Assembly (NCBI RefSeq): GCF_011193355.1
Contig: NZ_CP049780.1
Coordinates: forward strand, 857,280-921,279
Origin: Streptomyces sp. JB150
GTDB lineage: Bacteria > Actinomycetota > Actinomycetes > Streptomycetales > Streptomycetaceae
DNA length: 64,000 nt
Reading direction: 5' to 3'
Shown here: in pieces, positions 8,351 through 17,277 of the stretch
Position numbering within the stretch: position 1 is the stretch's first letter
Layout of the letters: every line of letters starts with the position of its first letter
The notes under the pieces: generated by a model
The model's database searches: none
Seen by the model: only the letters and a program-made list of their open reading frames with translations
What the model was told of the DNA's origin: nothing
Translations under genes and position numbers: made by a program

Positions 8351-9312
8351 ACATCCTGCTGTGGCATGTGCACGGCTCCTGGACGACCGCGTTCGTGCAG
8401 GGCCCGCACACCTACCTCGTCCCCCTGCTCCCCGACCGCGGCCCGGACGGCCGCGGTCGCGCCCGCACGTTCCCCTGGCCGGCCTCGGTGCGGGAGCTGA
8501 CCCCGGACGAGCTGCGCGAGGCGGAGGTCGACCTGGTCGTCCTCCAGCGGCCGCACGAGATGGAGCTGGCCGAACGCTGGCTGGGCGGCCGCCGCCCCGG
8601 CCGCGACGTGCCCGCCGTCTACCTGGAGCACAACGCCCCGGACGGCGACGTCCCGGACACCCGGCACCCGTTCGCCGACCGCGACGACCTGACGCTCGTC
8701 CACGTCACCCACTTCAACCGCCTGTTCTGGGACAACGGCGGCACCCGCACGGAGGTCGTCGAGCACGGCATCGTCGACCCGGGCCACCGGTACACCGGCC
8801 GGCTCGCCCGCGCGGCCGTCGTCGTCAACGAGCCCGTACGGCGCGGCCGGTACACGGGTACGGACCTGCTGCCCGCGCTCGCCGAGGCCGCGCCGCTGGA
8901 CGTGTTCGGCATGCGCACCGAGGGCCTGGCCGGCCGGCTGGGGCTGCCCGAGGAGCGGTGCCGGTCCGCCGACCTGCCGCAGGGCGAACTGCACGGGGCG
9001 CTGGCCGAACGGCGGCTGTATCTGCACCCGGTGCGCTGGACCTCGCTCGGCCTGTCCCTGCTGGAGGCCATGCACCTGGGCATGCCGGTGGTCGCGCTGG
9101 CCACCACGGAGGCCGTGGAGGCCGTCCCGCCCGGCGCGGGTGTGCTGTCCACCCGCCCCGAGGTGCTGGCCGAGGCCGCCCGCCGCTATCTGGCGGATCC
9201 GCAGGCGGCGGCCGAGGACGGGGCGCGGGCCCGCCAGGCGGCCCTCGCACGGTACGGGCTCAAGCGCTTCCTGAACGACTGGGAGCGCCTGATCACGGAG
9301 GTGTGCTCATGA
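8347..9312 (+). CDS. GT4-like glycosyltransferase
   Basis: This 321-aa protein has a glycosyltransferase GT-B fold appearance. The N-terminal strand NILLWHVHGSW is followed by a short acceptor-side domain, and the C-terminal SLGLSLLEAMHLGMPVVAL resembles the E-x7-E donor-binding segment of GT4 enzymes. A GTG start with the GCGAGGAG Shine-Dalgarno bases overlaps the GT9 stop by 4 nt. The same Streptomyces clusters commonly pair such a short transferase with the GT4 that follows. Substrate unknown. Confidence 0.78.
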   Translation: MNILLWHVHGSWTTAFVQGPHTYLVPLLPDRGPDGRGRARTFPWPASVRELTPDELREAEVDLVVLQRPHEMELAERWLGGRRPGRDVPAVYLEHNAPDGDVPDTRHPFADRDDLTLVHVTHFNRLFWDNGGTRTEVVEHGIVDPGHRYTGRLARAAVVVNEPVRRGRYTGTDLLPALAEAAPLDVFGMRTEGLAGRLGLPEERCRSADLPQGELHGALAERRLYLHPVRWTSLGLSLLEAMHLGMPVVALATTEAVEAVPPGAGVLSTRPEVLAEAARRYLADPQAAAEDGARARQAALARYGLKRFLNDWERLITEVCS

Positions 9313-10580
9313 CCGCATCGGTCGGTTCCCTGACCGCCGCACCGGACGCCGGCGGCCCCGGCTCCCTCGACATCGCGCTGGTCTCCGAGCACGCCAGTCC
9401 GCTCGCCGCGCTCGGCGGGGTGGACGCGGGCGGGCAGAACGTGCACGTCGCGGCGCTCGCGAGCGCGCTCGCCGACCGCGGGCACCGGGTGACCGTCTTC
9501 ACCCGCCGGGACAGCCGGGAGCTGCCCGACCGGGTGGCGCTGCGCGACCGGGTCGAGGTGCACCACGTGCCCGCCGGACCGCCCGAGCCGCTGCCCAAGG
9601 ACGAACTGCTGCCGCACATGGACGAGTTCGGCCACTACCTGACCCGGAGGTGGCGGGCCCGCCTCCCCGACGTGGTGCACTCGCACTTCTGGATGTCGGG
9701 CCTGGCCTCGCTGCACGCGGTGCGCGCCCTGGACCTGCCGCTGCTGCACACGTATCACGCGCTCGGCACGGTCAAGCGCCGCCACCAGCGGCTCGCCGAC
9801 ACCAGCCCGCCGCAGCGCGTCACGCTGGAGACCGAGGTGGGCCTCGGCTGCGACCGGGTCATCGCCACCTGCCGCGACGAGGTCGTCGAACTGGCCCGGA
9901 TGGGCGTGCCCGCCGGCAAGGTGAGCGTCGTGCCGTGCGGGGTCGACACCGAGCTGTTCACCCCGCAGGGCCCGGCCGCCCCGCGCGGCCCCCACCCCTA
10001 CCGGCTGCTCCAGCTGGGCCGCCTGGTCCCGCGCAAGGGCGCCGCGGTCTCGATCGCCGCGCTCAGCCTGCTGCCCGACACCGAACTGGTCGTGGCCGGC
10101 GGGCCCCCGGCGGACCGGCTGGACGAGGACCCCGAGGTGCGCCGGCTGCGCGAGATCGCACGGCGCGCCGGCGTCGCCGACCGGGTCCGGTTCACCGGCG
10201 GCGTGCCCAGCCGGCAGGTGCCGCCGCTGCTGCGCGGCTGTGACGTGGTGCTGTGCCCGGCGGACTACGAGCCGTTCGGCATCGTGCCGCTGGAGGCCAT
10301 GGCCTGCGGCGTCCCGGTCGTGGCCAGCGCGGTCGGCGGCCAGCTGGACACCGTCGCCGACCCGGGCACCGGCCGCCTGGTGCCGCCGCGCGACCCGCGG
10401 GCCCTGGCCCGGGCGGTCGCCGATCTCCTCGCCCGCCCGGAGACCCGCCTGGCCTGCGGAGCCGCCGGCCGCCGCCGGGTGCTGCGCCGCTACACCTGGG
10501 ACCGGGTCGCCGCCGAGACGGAGGCGGCGTACTGCGCCGTCCTGGACGCCGCCCCGGCGGCCGTGACGGGGGTGGTCTGA
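9309..10580 (+). CDS. family 4 glycosyltransferase
   Basis: This 423-aa retaining GT-B transferase has the N-terminal ASPLAALGGVDAGGQNVHVAAL glycine-rich loop of the sucrose-phosphate-synthase/MshA-like GT4 branch (shown here as ALGGVDAGGQN). It also has VHSHFWMSG, a LGRLVPRKG donor-domain start near residue 240, and the YEPFGIVPLEAMACGVP E-x7-E motif. ATG overlaps the previous stop by 4 nt. It closes the first coupled block of the operon; an 87-nt gap with a direct repeat separates it from gmhA. It probably uses a nucleotide sugar or ADP-heptose donor, which the sequence does not settle. Confidence 0.88.
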   Translation: MTASVGSLTAAPDAGGPGSLDIALVSEHASPLAALGGVDAGGQNVHVAALASALADRGHRVTVFTRRDSRELPDRVALRDRVEVHHVPAGPPEPLPKDELLPHMDEFGHYLTRRWRARLPDVVHSHFWMSGLASLHAVRALDLPLLHTYHALGTVKRRHQRLADTSPPQRVTLETEVGLGCDRVIATCRDEVVELARMGVPAGKVSVVPCGVDTELFTPQGPAAPRGPHPYRLLQLGRLVPRKGAAVSIAALSLLPDTELVVAGGPPADRLDEDPEVRRLREIARRAGVADRVRFTGGVPSRQVPPLLRGCDVVLCPADYEPFGIVPLEAMACGVPVVASAVGGQLDTVADPGTGRLVPPRDPRALARAVADLLARPETRLACGAAGRRRVLRRYTWDRVAAETEAAYCAVLDAAPAAVTGVV

Positions 10581-10582
10581 GG

Positions 10583-10647
10583 CAGCGTCCGAGGGAGCAC
10601 CGACCGTCCCCCAGGCACAGCGTCCGAGGGAGCACCGACCGTCCCCC
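10583..10647. repeat. perfect 30-bp direct repeat after the GT4 stop
   Basis: Two identical 30-bp copies (10583-10612 and 10618-10647) begin CAGCGTCCGAGGGAGCACCG and are separated by 5 nt, a 35-bp period. They fill most of the gap between the GT4 stop and gmhA. The gap interrupts an otherwise tightly coupled operon, so the repeat may be an inserted duplication or a regulatory element. Confidence 0.8.
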
Positions 10648-10667
10648 CGTCCCCGCCGCGAGCCCCG

Positions 10668-11357
10668 ATGTCCGAAGGAGGTGCGGGCCCCGCCGCCGTC
10701 CCCGCGACGCGGTCACGCCCGACCAGCATGAGCGAATCCCCTGCACTCGCCGCCGCCCGACTGCACTGCCGCTCCCTGGAGCAGGCACTCGTCCGACTGC
10801 GCACCGACGGCCTCGGCCGGATCGCGGACTGGGGCGGCCGGCTGGCCGCCGTCCTCCCGCCCGGCGGCCGGCTGCTCGCCGCGGGCAACGGCGGCAGCGC
10901 CGCCCAGGCCCAGCACCTGACCGCCGAACTGGTCGGCCGCTACCGGCAGGAGCGGCCCGCGTTCTCGGCGATCTCCCTGCACGCGGAGACCTCCAGCCTC
11001 ACCGCCATCGGCAACGACTACGGCTTCGACCAGGTGTACGCCCGGCAGGTCGCCGCCCACGGCCGGCCCGGTGACGTGCTGATGCTGCTGTCCACCTCCG
11101 GCCGCAGCGCCAACCTGATCGGCGCGGCCGTCGCGGGCCGCCGGGCGGGGCTGCGGGTGTGGGCACTGACCGGGCCCGGCCCGAACCCGCTCGCCGAGGC
11201 CGCGCACGAGGCGCTGTGCGTCGACGCCGACACCACGGCCACCGTGCAGGAGGCCCACCTGGTCGCCGTACACCTGCTCTGCGAGGCCTTCGACGCGGCC
11301 CTCGGCACCGGCGGTGCCGTCCGGGAGCGGGCCACGATCGCCGGGAGGGCGTCGTGA
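10668..11357 (+). CDS. gmhA: phosphoheptose isomerase (SIS domain)
   Basis: Converts sedoheptulose 7-phosphate to D-glycero-D-manno-heptose 7-phosphate, the first step to ADP-heptose. The SIS fold is marked by LLAAGNGGSAAQAQHLTAEL (phosphate loop plus zinc-ligand His/Glu, given here as GNGGSAAQAQHLTAE), LLSTSGRSANLI, and TVQEAHLVAVH with the Gln/His ligands. The start is uncertain. ATG at 10668 gives 229 aa and ATG at 10728 gives 209 aa, closer to the usual ~190-200 aa. Neither has a well-placed ribosome-binding site; a GAAGGAGGT at 10674 is too far from 10728. The stop overlaps hldE by 4 nt. Confidence 0.87.
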   Translation: MSEGGAGPAAVPATRSRPTSMSESPALAAARLHCRSLEQALVRLRTDGLGRIADWGGRLAAVLPPGGRLLAAGNGGSAAQAQHLTAELVGRYRQERPAFSAISLHAETSSLTAIGNDYGFDQVYARQVAAHGRPGDVLMLLSTSGRSANLIGAAVAGRRAGLRVWALTGPGPNPLAEAAHEALCVDADTTATVQEAHLVAVHLLCEAFDAALGTGGAVRERATIAGRAS

Positions 11358-12760
11358 CGGCGCCGCGGCCGCTGGTCGTGGTGGGGGACGTGCTGCTCGA
11401 CGAGGACGTCGAGGGCGTCGCCACCCGGCTCGCCCCGGACGCGCCCGCGCCCGTCGTGGACGTCACCGACGACCGGCGCCACCCCGGCGGGGCGGGCCTC
11501 GCCGCCGCGCTGGCCGCCCGCGGCGGACGCGAGGTGGTCCTGGTGACCGCGCTCGGCGACGACGCGGCCAGTCACGCGGTGCGCCGGCAGCTGCGCGGCC
11601 GGGTACGGCTGGTGGAGATCCCGCTGCACGGCAGCCTGCCGGTCAAGACCCGGGTGCTGGCGGGCGGCCGGCCGCTGGTCCGCATCGACCGGGGCGGCGG
11701 CGAGCCCGGGGAACCCGACGAGGCGGTACGCGACGCGCTGGCCCAGGCCCACGCGGTGCTGGTCGCGGACTACGGCCGGCACACGGCGAGCGCGGTGCGC
11801 CGCCACCTGGAGTCGGTCGTCCCCCGCACCCCGCTCGTGTGGGACCCGCACCCCAAGGGCGATCCGCCGGTGCCGGGCGCCCGCCTCGTCACGCCGAACG
11901 CGGCCGAGGCGCGCAGCCTGTGCCCCGGCGACGGCGAGTCGCTGCGCGCGTACGCCGAGCGCGGCTCCCGGCTCGCGGACCGCTGGCAGGCGGCGGGCGT
12001 CGCGGTGACGCTCGGCGAGCGCGGGGTGCTGCTGACCCGGCCCGCCGCGGGCACGCCGATGCTGGTCCCGGCGCCGTACCGGGCGAGCGGCGATCCGTGC
12101 GGGGCGGGCGACTGCTTCGCCGCGACGGCCGCCGCCGCGCTCGCCGACGGCGCGCTGCCTGAGGAGGCGGTGCAGCGGGCGGTCGCCGAGGCCGCCGCGT
12201 TCGTGTCGGCGGGCGGCGCCGGGAACCCGGCGCTGTGGCGTACCGAGCCCGACACCTCCGTACGGCAGACCCCGGCCACGGACCCGTTCGCGCTCGCCGA
12301 GCAGGTGCGGGCGCGCGGCGGCACGGTGGTGGCGACCGGCGGCTGCTTCGACCTGCTGCACGCCGGGCACGTCGGGCTGCTGGAGAGCGCGAGGCGGATC
12401 GGCGACTGCCTCATCGTGTGCCTCAACTCGGACGCCTCGGTGACCCGCCTCAAGGGACCCGGCCGGCCCATCAACCCGGTGGCGGACCGCGCGCGGGTCC
12501 TTCAGGCGCTCGGCAGCGTCGACGCCGTCGCGGTGTTCGACGAGGCCACCCCGCAGCGACTGCTGAGCCGGCTGCGGCCGGACGTGTGGGTGAAGGGCGG
12601 CGACTACTCCGTGCAGGAGCTGCCCGAGGCGGAGACGCTGCGCGCGTGGGGCGGGCAGGCGGTGGTGCTGCCGTACCTCGACGGCCGGTCCACCACCGTG
12701 CTGGCCCGCCGGGCGGCGCTCGCGGCCGTCCCGCTGAAGCCCGGAGGGCCGGCGGCGTGA
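11354..12760 (+). CDS. hldE: bifunctional heptose 7-phosphate kinase / heptose 1-phosphate adenylyltransferase
   Basis: This 468-aa fusion has both HldE (RfaE) domains. The N-terminal PfkB-type kinase (residues ~1-300) has the GGAGLAAALAARG loop and the catalytic PCGAGDCFAA motif. The C-terminal nucleotidyltransferase has ATGGCFDLLHAGHVGLL with the HxGH signature and a terminal RSTT motif. It should make heptose 1,7-bisphosphate and then ADP-heptose from heptose 1-phosphate, with the GmhB-like protein acting between the two steps. GTG overlaps the gmhA stop and the next gene's GTG overlaps its own stop. An HldD-type epimerase is absent from the window, so ADP-D-glycero-D-manno-heptose may be the final donor. 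Confidence 0.93.
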   Translation: MTAPRPLVVVGDVLLDEDVEGVATRLAPDAPAPVVDVTDDRRHPGGAGLAAALAARGGREVVLVTALGDDAASHAVRRQLRGRVRLVEIPLHGSLPVKTRVLAGGRPLVRIDRGGGEPGEPDEAVRDALAQAHAVLVADYGRHTASAVRRHLESVVPRTPLVWDPHPKGDPPVPGARLVTPNAAEARSLCPGDGESLRAYAERGSRLADRWQAAGVAVTLGERGVLLTRPAAGTPMLVPAPYRASGDPCGAGDCFAATAAAALADGALPEEAVQRAVAEAAAFVSAGGAGNPALWRTEPDTSVRQTPATDPFALAEQVRARGGTVVATGGCFDLLHAGHVGLLESARRIGDCLIVCLNSDASVTRLKGPGRPINPVADRARVLQALGSVDAVAVFDEATPQRLLSRLRPDVWVKGGDYSVQELPEAETLRAWGGQAVVLPYLDGRSTTVLARRAALAAVPLKPGGPAA

Positions 12761-13824
12761 GCGCGACCCCGCGGCCGCCCCGGCGTACCGCCCGCCCCCG
12801 CGTGCTGGTGCTGCGCGCCCTCGGGCTGGGCGACCTGCTGACCGCCGTACCCGCCCTGCGGGCGCTGCGCCGCCATCTGCCGGGCCACGAACTGGTGCTG
12901 GCCGCGCCCGAGCGGCTGGCCGGGGCGGCCGCCGCGACCGGTGTCCTGGACCGGCTGCTGCCCGCCGAGGCTCCCGGCCGCGCCGTGCCCACCACGCTGG
13001 CCTGGCCGGGACCCGGCCCCGACCTCGCCGTCGACCTGCACGGCAACGGCCCGCCCAGCCACCTCCTGCTCCAGCGGCTGCGGCCCGGCCGGCTCCTGGC
13101 CTACGCCCACCCCGGCACCCCCGGCGTCCCGGGCCCGGTGTGGCGGGAGGACGAACACGAGCGGGACCGCTGGTGCCGGCTGCTGACCTGGTACGGCATC
13201 CCGGCCGACCCCGCCGACCTGTCGATCCCGGTGCCCGCGACGCCCTCCCCCGCGCCCGGCGCGGTCGTCGTCCACCCCGGCGCGGACGCCGCCGCCCGCT
13301 GCTGGCCCGCGGAGCGCTTCGCGGCCGTGGCACGGGCGCTGCGCGCGCAGGGCCACCGGGTGGTGGTGACCGCCGGGGCCGGCGAGACCGCCCTCGCCGG
13401 ATGTGTCGCCGCGCGCGCCGGACTGCCCCCGGACCACGTCGTCGGCGGGACCGCCGACGTGCCCTTCGACCGGCTCGCCGCGCTGGTCGCGGGCGCCCGC
13501 TGCGTGGTGGTCGGCGACACGGGCCTCGCCCACCTGGCCACCGCCCTGGGCACCCCGTCCGTCGTGCTCTTCGGCCCGGTCTCCCCCCGCCTGTGGGGCC
13601 CGCCGCCCGATCCCCGCCACCACGTCCTCTGGCACCCCGGCGACGACCCGTCCCCGCGCCCCGGCGACGCACACGGCCGGATGCCGGACGAGCGGCTGCT
13701 GCGCATCACGGTGGACGAGGTCCTGGCAGCCGTGCGGAACCTCCCGGAACCGCTCCCCGCCCGCACCCCGGCACGGCACGGCACGGCCGCTCCCCCACCG
13801 GTGAACGTGCCGGCCCGCCGCTGA
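12757..13824 (+). CDS. family 9 glycosyltransferase (heptosyltransferase-like)
   Basis: Second intact GT9 of the operon, 355 aa. The N-terminal VLVLRALGLGDLLTAVPAL carries the GDLL motif with the catalytic Asp. GAVVVHPGADAAARCW is the central loop of the family and VVGDTGLAHLATALGTP the donor-binding motif, both closer to classical heptosyltransferases than the 7217-8350 paralogue. GTG overlaps the hldE stop by 4 nt, which ties it to ADP-heptose supply. It ends the plus-strand operon. The acceptor is unknown. Confidence 0.9.
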   Translation: MSATPRPPRRTARPRVLVLRALGLGDLLTAVPALRALRRHLPGHELVLAAPERLAGAAAATGVLDRLLPAEAPGRAVPTTLAWPGPGPDLAVDLHGNGPPSHLLLQRLRPGRLLAYAHPGTPGVPGPVWREDEHERDRWCRLLTWYGIPADPADLSIPVPATPSPAPGAVVVHPGADAAARCWPAERFAAVARALRAQGHRVVVTAGAGETALAGCVAARAGLPPDHVVGGTADVPFDRLAALVAGARCVVVGDTGLAHLATALGTPSVVLFGPVSPRLWGPPPDPRHHVLWHPGDDPSPRPGDAHGRMPDERLLRITVDEVLAAVRNLPEPLPARTPARHGTAAPPPVNVPARR

Positions 13825-13867
13825 GCGGGAAGAACCCCACCCGCGACCGCGCCGTACGGCAGCACTC

Positions 13868-15164
13868 TCAGGCCGCCGCCTCCACCTCCGGCGTGCGCTC
13901 CAGGGTGCGCAGCGGGGTGACCGCGGGCCGGGTGCGGCGGCGGTGGAGGAGGTGGCCGGTGGTGATGGCGGCGGCGATGACCAGGCCGCCGGCGACGAGG
14001 GCGCCGCGGGCGCCGGCGCGTTCCATCAGCAGGCCGAGCGCGGGCGGACCCGCCAGACCCCAGCCGGTGCTGATGCTGCCCCACACGCCGAGGACACGGC
14101 CGCGCAGCCGGGCGGGCGGGTCGGTCCGCAGGACGGTCGTGCCCGCGGTGTCGGAGACGGACTCCACGACGGCCATGGGCAGCACCAGCACCAGCAGCAC
14201 GGCGAGCGACGGCGACAGCCCGGCGAGCACCTGGAGCAGCCCGCCGGTCGCGGCGAGCGCGCCGACGAGCCGCGCGGACGGCCCGCGCAGCCGCGCGCCG
14301 AGCACCGCGCCGAGGATGCCGCCGACGGCGAGCACGGTGGAGACGGTGGCGAAGGACCCGGCACCGCCCGCGAGGGGGCCGGTGACGAGGACCGCGAGGG
14401 TGAGGCCGTAGTGGCGGCCGAAGACCGCGCTGACGCCGGTGATCCCGGCGAGCGCGACCAGCCGGGGCCGCTTCGCGAAGAACGCCAGGCCCTCGCGGAC
14501 GGTCATGTCCCCGCTCGCGCGCCCCGTGCCCTTCGAAGGCGGGGCGCCGCGCCGGGCGGGAATCTTCACACCGGCAGTGGCAGCGGCCGCTCCGGTGATC
14601 GGCCGCAGGAACGGGGATCACGGAGGCGACGAAGAGGACCGACAGCCCGTTCGCGGCGTAGGCGGCGCCCGTGCCGAGGAAGCCGGCGGCGATCCCCGCG
14701 AAGGCGATGCCGGCGAGCCGCCCGGCGCTGTGCACGAGGGAGCCGACCCCGATGGCGGAGGGCACGTCCTGCGGCCGGACCAGATCGTTGCCCAGCAGGG
14801 CGCAGGCCGGTCCGTCGACGGTGGCGATGGTGCCGGTCACGGCGGCCAGCGCGAGCAGCACGGGCAGGTCGAGCCGGCCGGTCGCGACGAGCGCCGCCGT
14901 GACCAGGGCGACCGTGCCGAGCAGGGCCTGGCTGACCATGGGGGTCCGCTTCCGCGGCCGGCGGTCGACGGCGGCGCCGCCGGCCAGGCTGATCAGCGGC
15001 GCGGGTGCGGCCTGCACGGAGATGGACAGGCCGGTCGCGGCGGCGGACCCGGTGATCTGGAGGACCAGCAGGTTCTGCACGGTGAGCTGCATCCAGGTGC
15101 CCGCGTTGGACACGAAGTCGGCCGGCGACCACCAGCGCATGCTGCGGTAGCGGAGCGCCGCCAC
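13868..15164 (-). pseudogene. MFS transporter broken by a frameshift
   Basis: Two adjacent minus-strand frames together make one major facilitator of about 430 residues. The N-terminal frame (GTG at 15164) carries FVSNAGTWMQLTVQNLL and the first transmembrane helices up to FVASVIP. Homology then continues in the next frame (PFLRPITGAAAATAGVKIP, DMTVREGLAFFAKRPR) to the stop at 13868. The switch falls at a G4 run, 14613-14616; three Gs would restore one frame. A second possible frame change lies near 15175, where a TGA blocks a longer N-terminus. It could be a real loss or a sequencing error. It is convergent with the glycan operon, whose exporter it might have been. Confidence 0.75.
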
Positions 15165-15595
15165 GGCGAGCGGGACTCACCGGGAGCGGGCGGGGGACGG
15201 CCTCGGTGTCGGGCCCGGGGGAGGAATCAGGCACAGCGGTACTCGGCAGGGGTGTCCGGAGGCTCCGGCGGATCGGTGAATCCACGGGAGTCGGGAACAC
15301 CGGCTGCGCTGCGCGGTCGCTCCTCGGGATGTCTCAGGCGCCGCCCATCGTGGCAGACGGGGTCCCCGGGTCCGGACCGGGCGCCCTCGCCGCGGACGCG
15401 CCCCGACGGGCAAGTCAGGGGTCGGCCGCCGCACTTGGCCCACCCTGTGCACTCGCTCACAAGCAACTGCCGGGCGCCCGTTGCGGCACTCGGGTGTACT
15501 CCTCGCCGCCCGCGTTACGGCGCCCCCCGCACGGGCACCCGGAAGGCTGGGCGGGCCCGTCCGGGAACCGCCCGAGTCGCGATGGAGGGAGTGAC
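15165..15595. other. intergenic region upstream of the hemerythrin gene
   Basis: About 430 bp between the divergent MFS remnant and the hemerythrin gene. An open frame in the minus direction (from 15300) might be a former N-terminal extension of the transporter in another frame. No convincing promoter pair, repeat or RNA structure was recognised. Confidence 0.5.
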
Positions 15596-16159
15596 ATGGG
15601 ACACGGAGGAAACGTCATCGACGAGCTGGTGACGGACCACCGGGAGGTCGAGACGCTCTTCGGCCGGATCGAGGCGCTGCCCTCGGGCGACAAGGACCGC
15701 AAGGTCTACGCGGACCAGGTCGTCATGGAACTGGTGCGCCACTCCGTGGCCGAGGAGGCCCATCTGTACCCGGCCGTGCGGGAGCACATCCCCAACGGGG
15801 ACGCGATGGCCGACAAGGAGCTCGAGGACCACGCCAAGGCCGAGCAGATCATGAAGGATCTGGAGCGCTGCGAGGCGGACGACCCCGAGTTCGACCGGCT
15901 GATCGGCATGCTCATGATGGAGATCCGCTCGCACGTGGCCGACGAGGAGGAGAACCTCTTCCCGATGCTGCGCCGGTCCTGTCCGGCGGAGGCCCTCGAC
16001 GAGCTGGGCGACAAGGTGCGCCAGGCGAAGAAGATGGCGCCGACCCGCCCGCACCCGTCCGCCCCGGACAAGCCCCCGGCCAACAAGCTGCTCGCACCCG
16101 GCGTCGGCATGGTCGACCGGATGCGCGACATGCTGACGGGCCGCGGCAAGAAGGACTGA
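15596..16159 (+). CDS. hemerythrin HHE domain protein
   Basis: This 187-aa four-helix protein probably binds a di-iron centre and senses or stores oxygen or NO. The iron-ligand pattern is visible: DELVTDHREVE, then RHSVAEEAHLYPAV (HxxxE...H), a helix starting LEDHAKAEQIM, and RSHVADEEENLFPML (HxxxE). The ATG at 15596 follows GGAGGGAGTGAC, which picks it over longer upstream frames. The C-terminal ~50 residues are basic and Pro-rich. It is transcribed alone, bounded downstream by a hairpin. No evident functional link to the sugar genes beside it. Confidence 0.9.
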   Translation: MGHGGNVIDELVTDHREVETLFGRIEALPSGDKDRKVYADQVVMELVRHSVAEEAHLYPAVREHIPNGDAMADKELEDHAKAEQIMKDLERCEADDPEFDRLIGMLMMEIRSHVADEEENLFPMLRRSCPAEALDELGDKVRQAKKMAPTRPHPSAPDKPPANKLLAPGVGMVDRMRDMLTGRGKKD

Positions 16160-16245
16160 GCCGCACCCGGCTCCGCGCCCGAGCGGATCACCGAACGGAC
16201 CGAACCCGCCCCGCACAGCGCCCGGACGGACAGCGCCCGGACAGC

Positions 16246-16278
16246 ACGGCGGCCGTGGCCCACAGCCACGGCCGCCGT
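16246..16278. terminator. strong hairpin between convergent genes
   Basis: Perfect 14-bp stem (16246-16259 with 16265-16278) and a 5-nt loop, centred on GGCCGTGGC/GCCACGGCC. It lies between the hemerythrin stop and the end of the minus-strand glycosyltransferase operon, so it can serve as a bidirectional terminator. Confidence 0.75.
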
Positions 16279-16362
16279 CGCGTGTCCACGGCGTCATCCG
16301 GCTCGGCCGCCGGCCTCATCCGACCGACGTACGTACCGACCGCCGCACCGGCAACCCGCGGC

Positions 16363-17277
16363 TCAGCCGACGTACCGCCGCGCCGGCGACGACCGCCGTG
16401 CCTGCTCCAGGGCCACCAGCCGGGCCTCCAGGTCGGGCGGGACGGGATCGCGCTGCCGCAGCACCCAGGGCAGCCCGGCCGCGGCGTGGGCGAAGGCCCG
16501 CGCGGTGGCCCGGTCGTGCGGCACCGTGCGCGCCAGGTACCAGGTGCGGCGCACCGCCGACAGCCAGGGGCGGCGCAGCCAGGTGAACCAGAGGGTGTTG
16601 CGCAGGCCGAGGACGCGGCGGTGGGTGCTGTCGCGGACCGGGGAGGCGGCGTGGTGGATGGTGATCTCGGGGATGTAGCAGAGCCAGTGGCCGCGCCGCA
16701 GCAGGTCGGTGGCGAGCAGTTCCTCCTCGCCGCCGAGCCACAGTCCGGGGTGGAAGCCACCGGCCGCGCGGAAGACGTCGGCGCGCATCACGGTGGCGGC
16801 GGCGAGGAAGGAGCCGAGGGCGGGGCCGGGCAGCCAGTCGGGGCCGGTGAGCGGCGAGTCGCGCAGTTCGGCGACGACCGGGTCCTCCTCGCCGGACGGT
16901 TCGACGACGATCCGCGCGGTCACGGCGGCGACCCGCGGGTGGGCGTCCAGCACGTCCGCCGCGCGGCGCAGGGAGCCGGGTTCCCACCAGGTGTCATCGT
17001 CGCAGAAGGCCACGTAGGGGGTGCGGACGTGGCGGACGGCGAGGTTGCGGCCGACGGCCCCGAGGTTGCGTCCGGGGCGCAGCAGCAGGACCTCGGGGTG
17101 GTCGCGGGCGACGGCCTCCGCGGTGCCGTCGCTCGAGCCGTTGTCGGTGACGATCACCTGGGGCCGCTCCGGCAGGTCGCGCAGGGTGCGCAGGGTGCGC
17201 AGCAGCTCGGGGCGGCGGTCACGGGTGATCACGACGACCGTCGTACGGCCGTCCGGGCGGGCCGTGTCGTGGGTCAC
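16363..17277 (-). CDS. family 2 glycosyltransferase
   Basis: This 304-aa GT2 enzyme has the N-terminal VVVITRDRRPELLRTL, the NGSSDGT loop, the metal-binding FCDDDTWWEPG motif near residue 95, and a GGEEELLATDL acceptor-side acidic motif. It is last in the minus-strand operon. GTG overlaps the upstream GT2 stop by 4 nt. It is clearly paralogous to its neighbour at 17274-18185, sharing the GRNLGAVGRNLAVRH-type segment and overall layout. Sugar specificity unknown. Confidence 0.88.
   Translation of the reverse strand: MTHDTARPDGRTTVVVITRDRRPELLRTLRTLRDLPERPQVIVTDNGSSDGTAEAVARDHPEVLLLRPGRNLGAVGRNLAVRHVRTPYVAFCDDDTWWEPGSLRRAADVLDAHPRVAAVTARIVVEPSGEEDPVVAELRDSPLTGPDWLPGPALGSFLAAATVMRADVFRAAGGFHPGLWLGGEEELLATDLLRRGHWLCYIPEITIHHAASPVRDSTHRRVLGLRNTLWFTWLRRPWLSAVRRTWYLARTVPHDRATARAFAHAAAGLPWVLRQRDPVPPDLEARLVALEQARRSSPARRYVG

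Noticed and set aside
13101..15164. 687-codon frame containing the first half of the MFS transporter
   Set aside because: Only the first ~183 codons have transporter sequence; past the frame switch at 14613-14616 it is Arg/Gly-rich shadow sequence.
16246..16278. Integration site or regulatory palindrome
   Set aside because: It is a perfect GC stem between convergent genes; a terminator explains it and no tRNA or integrase is nearby.
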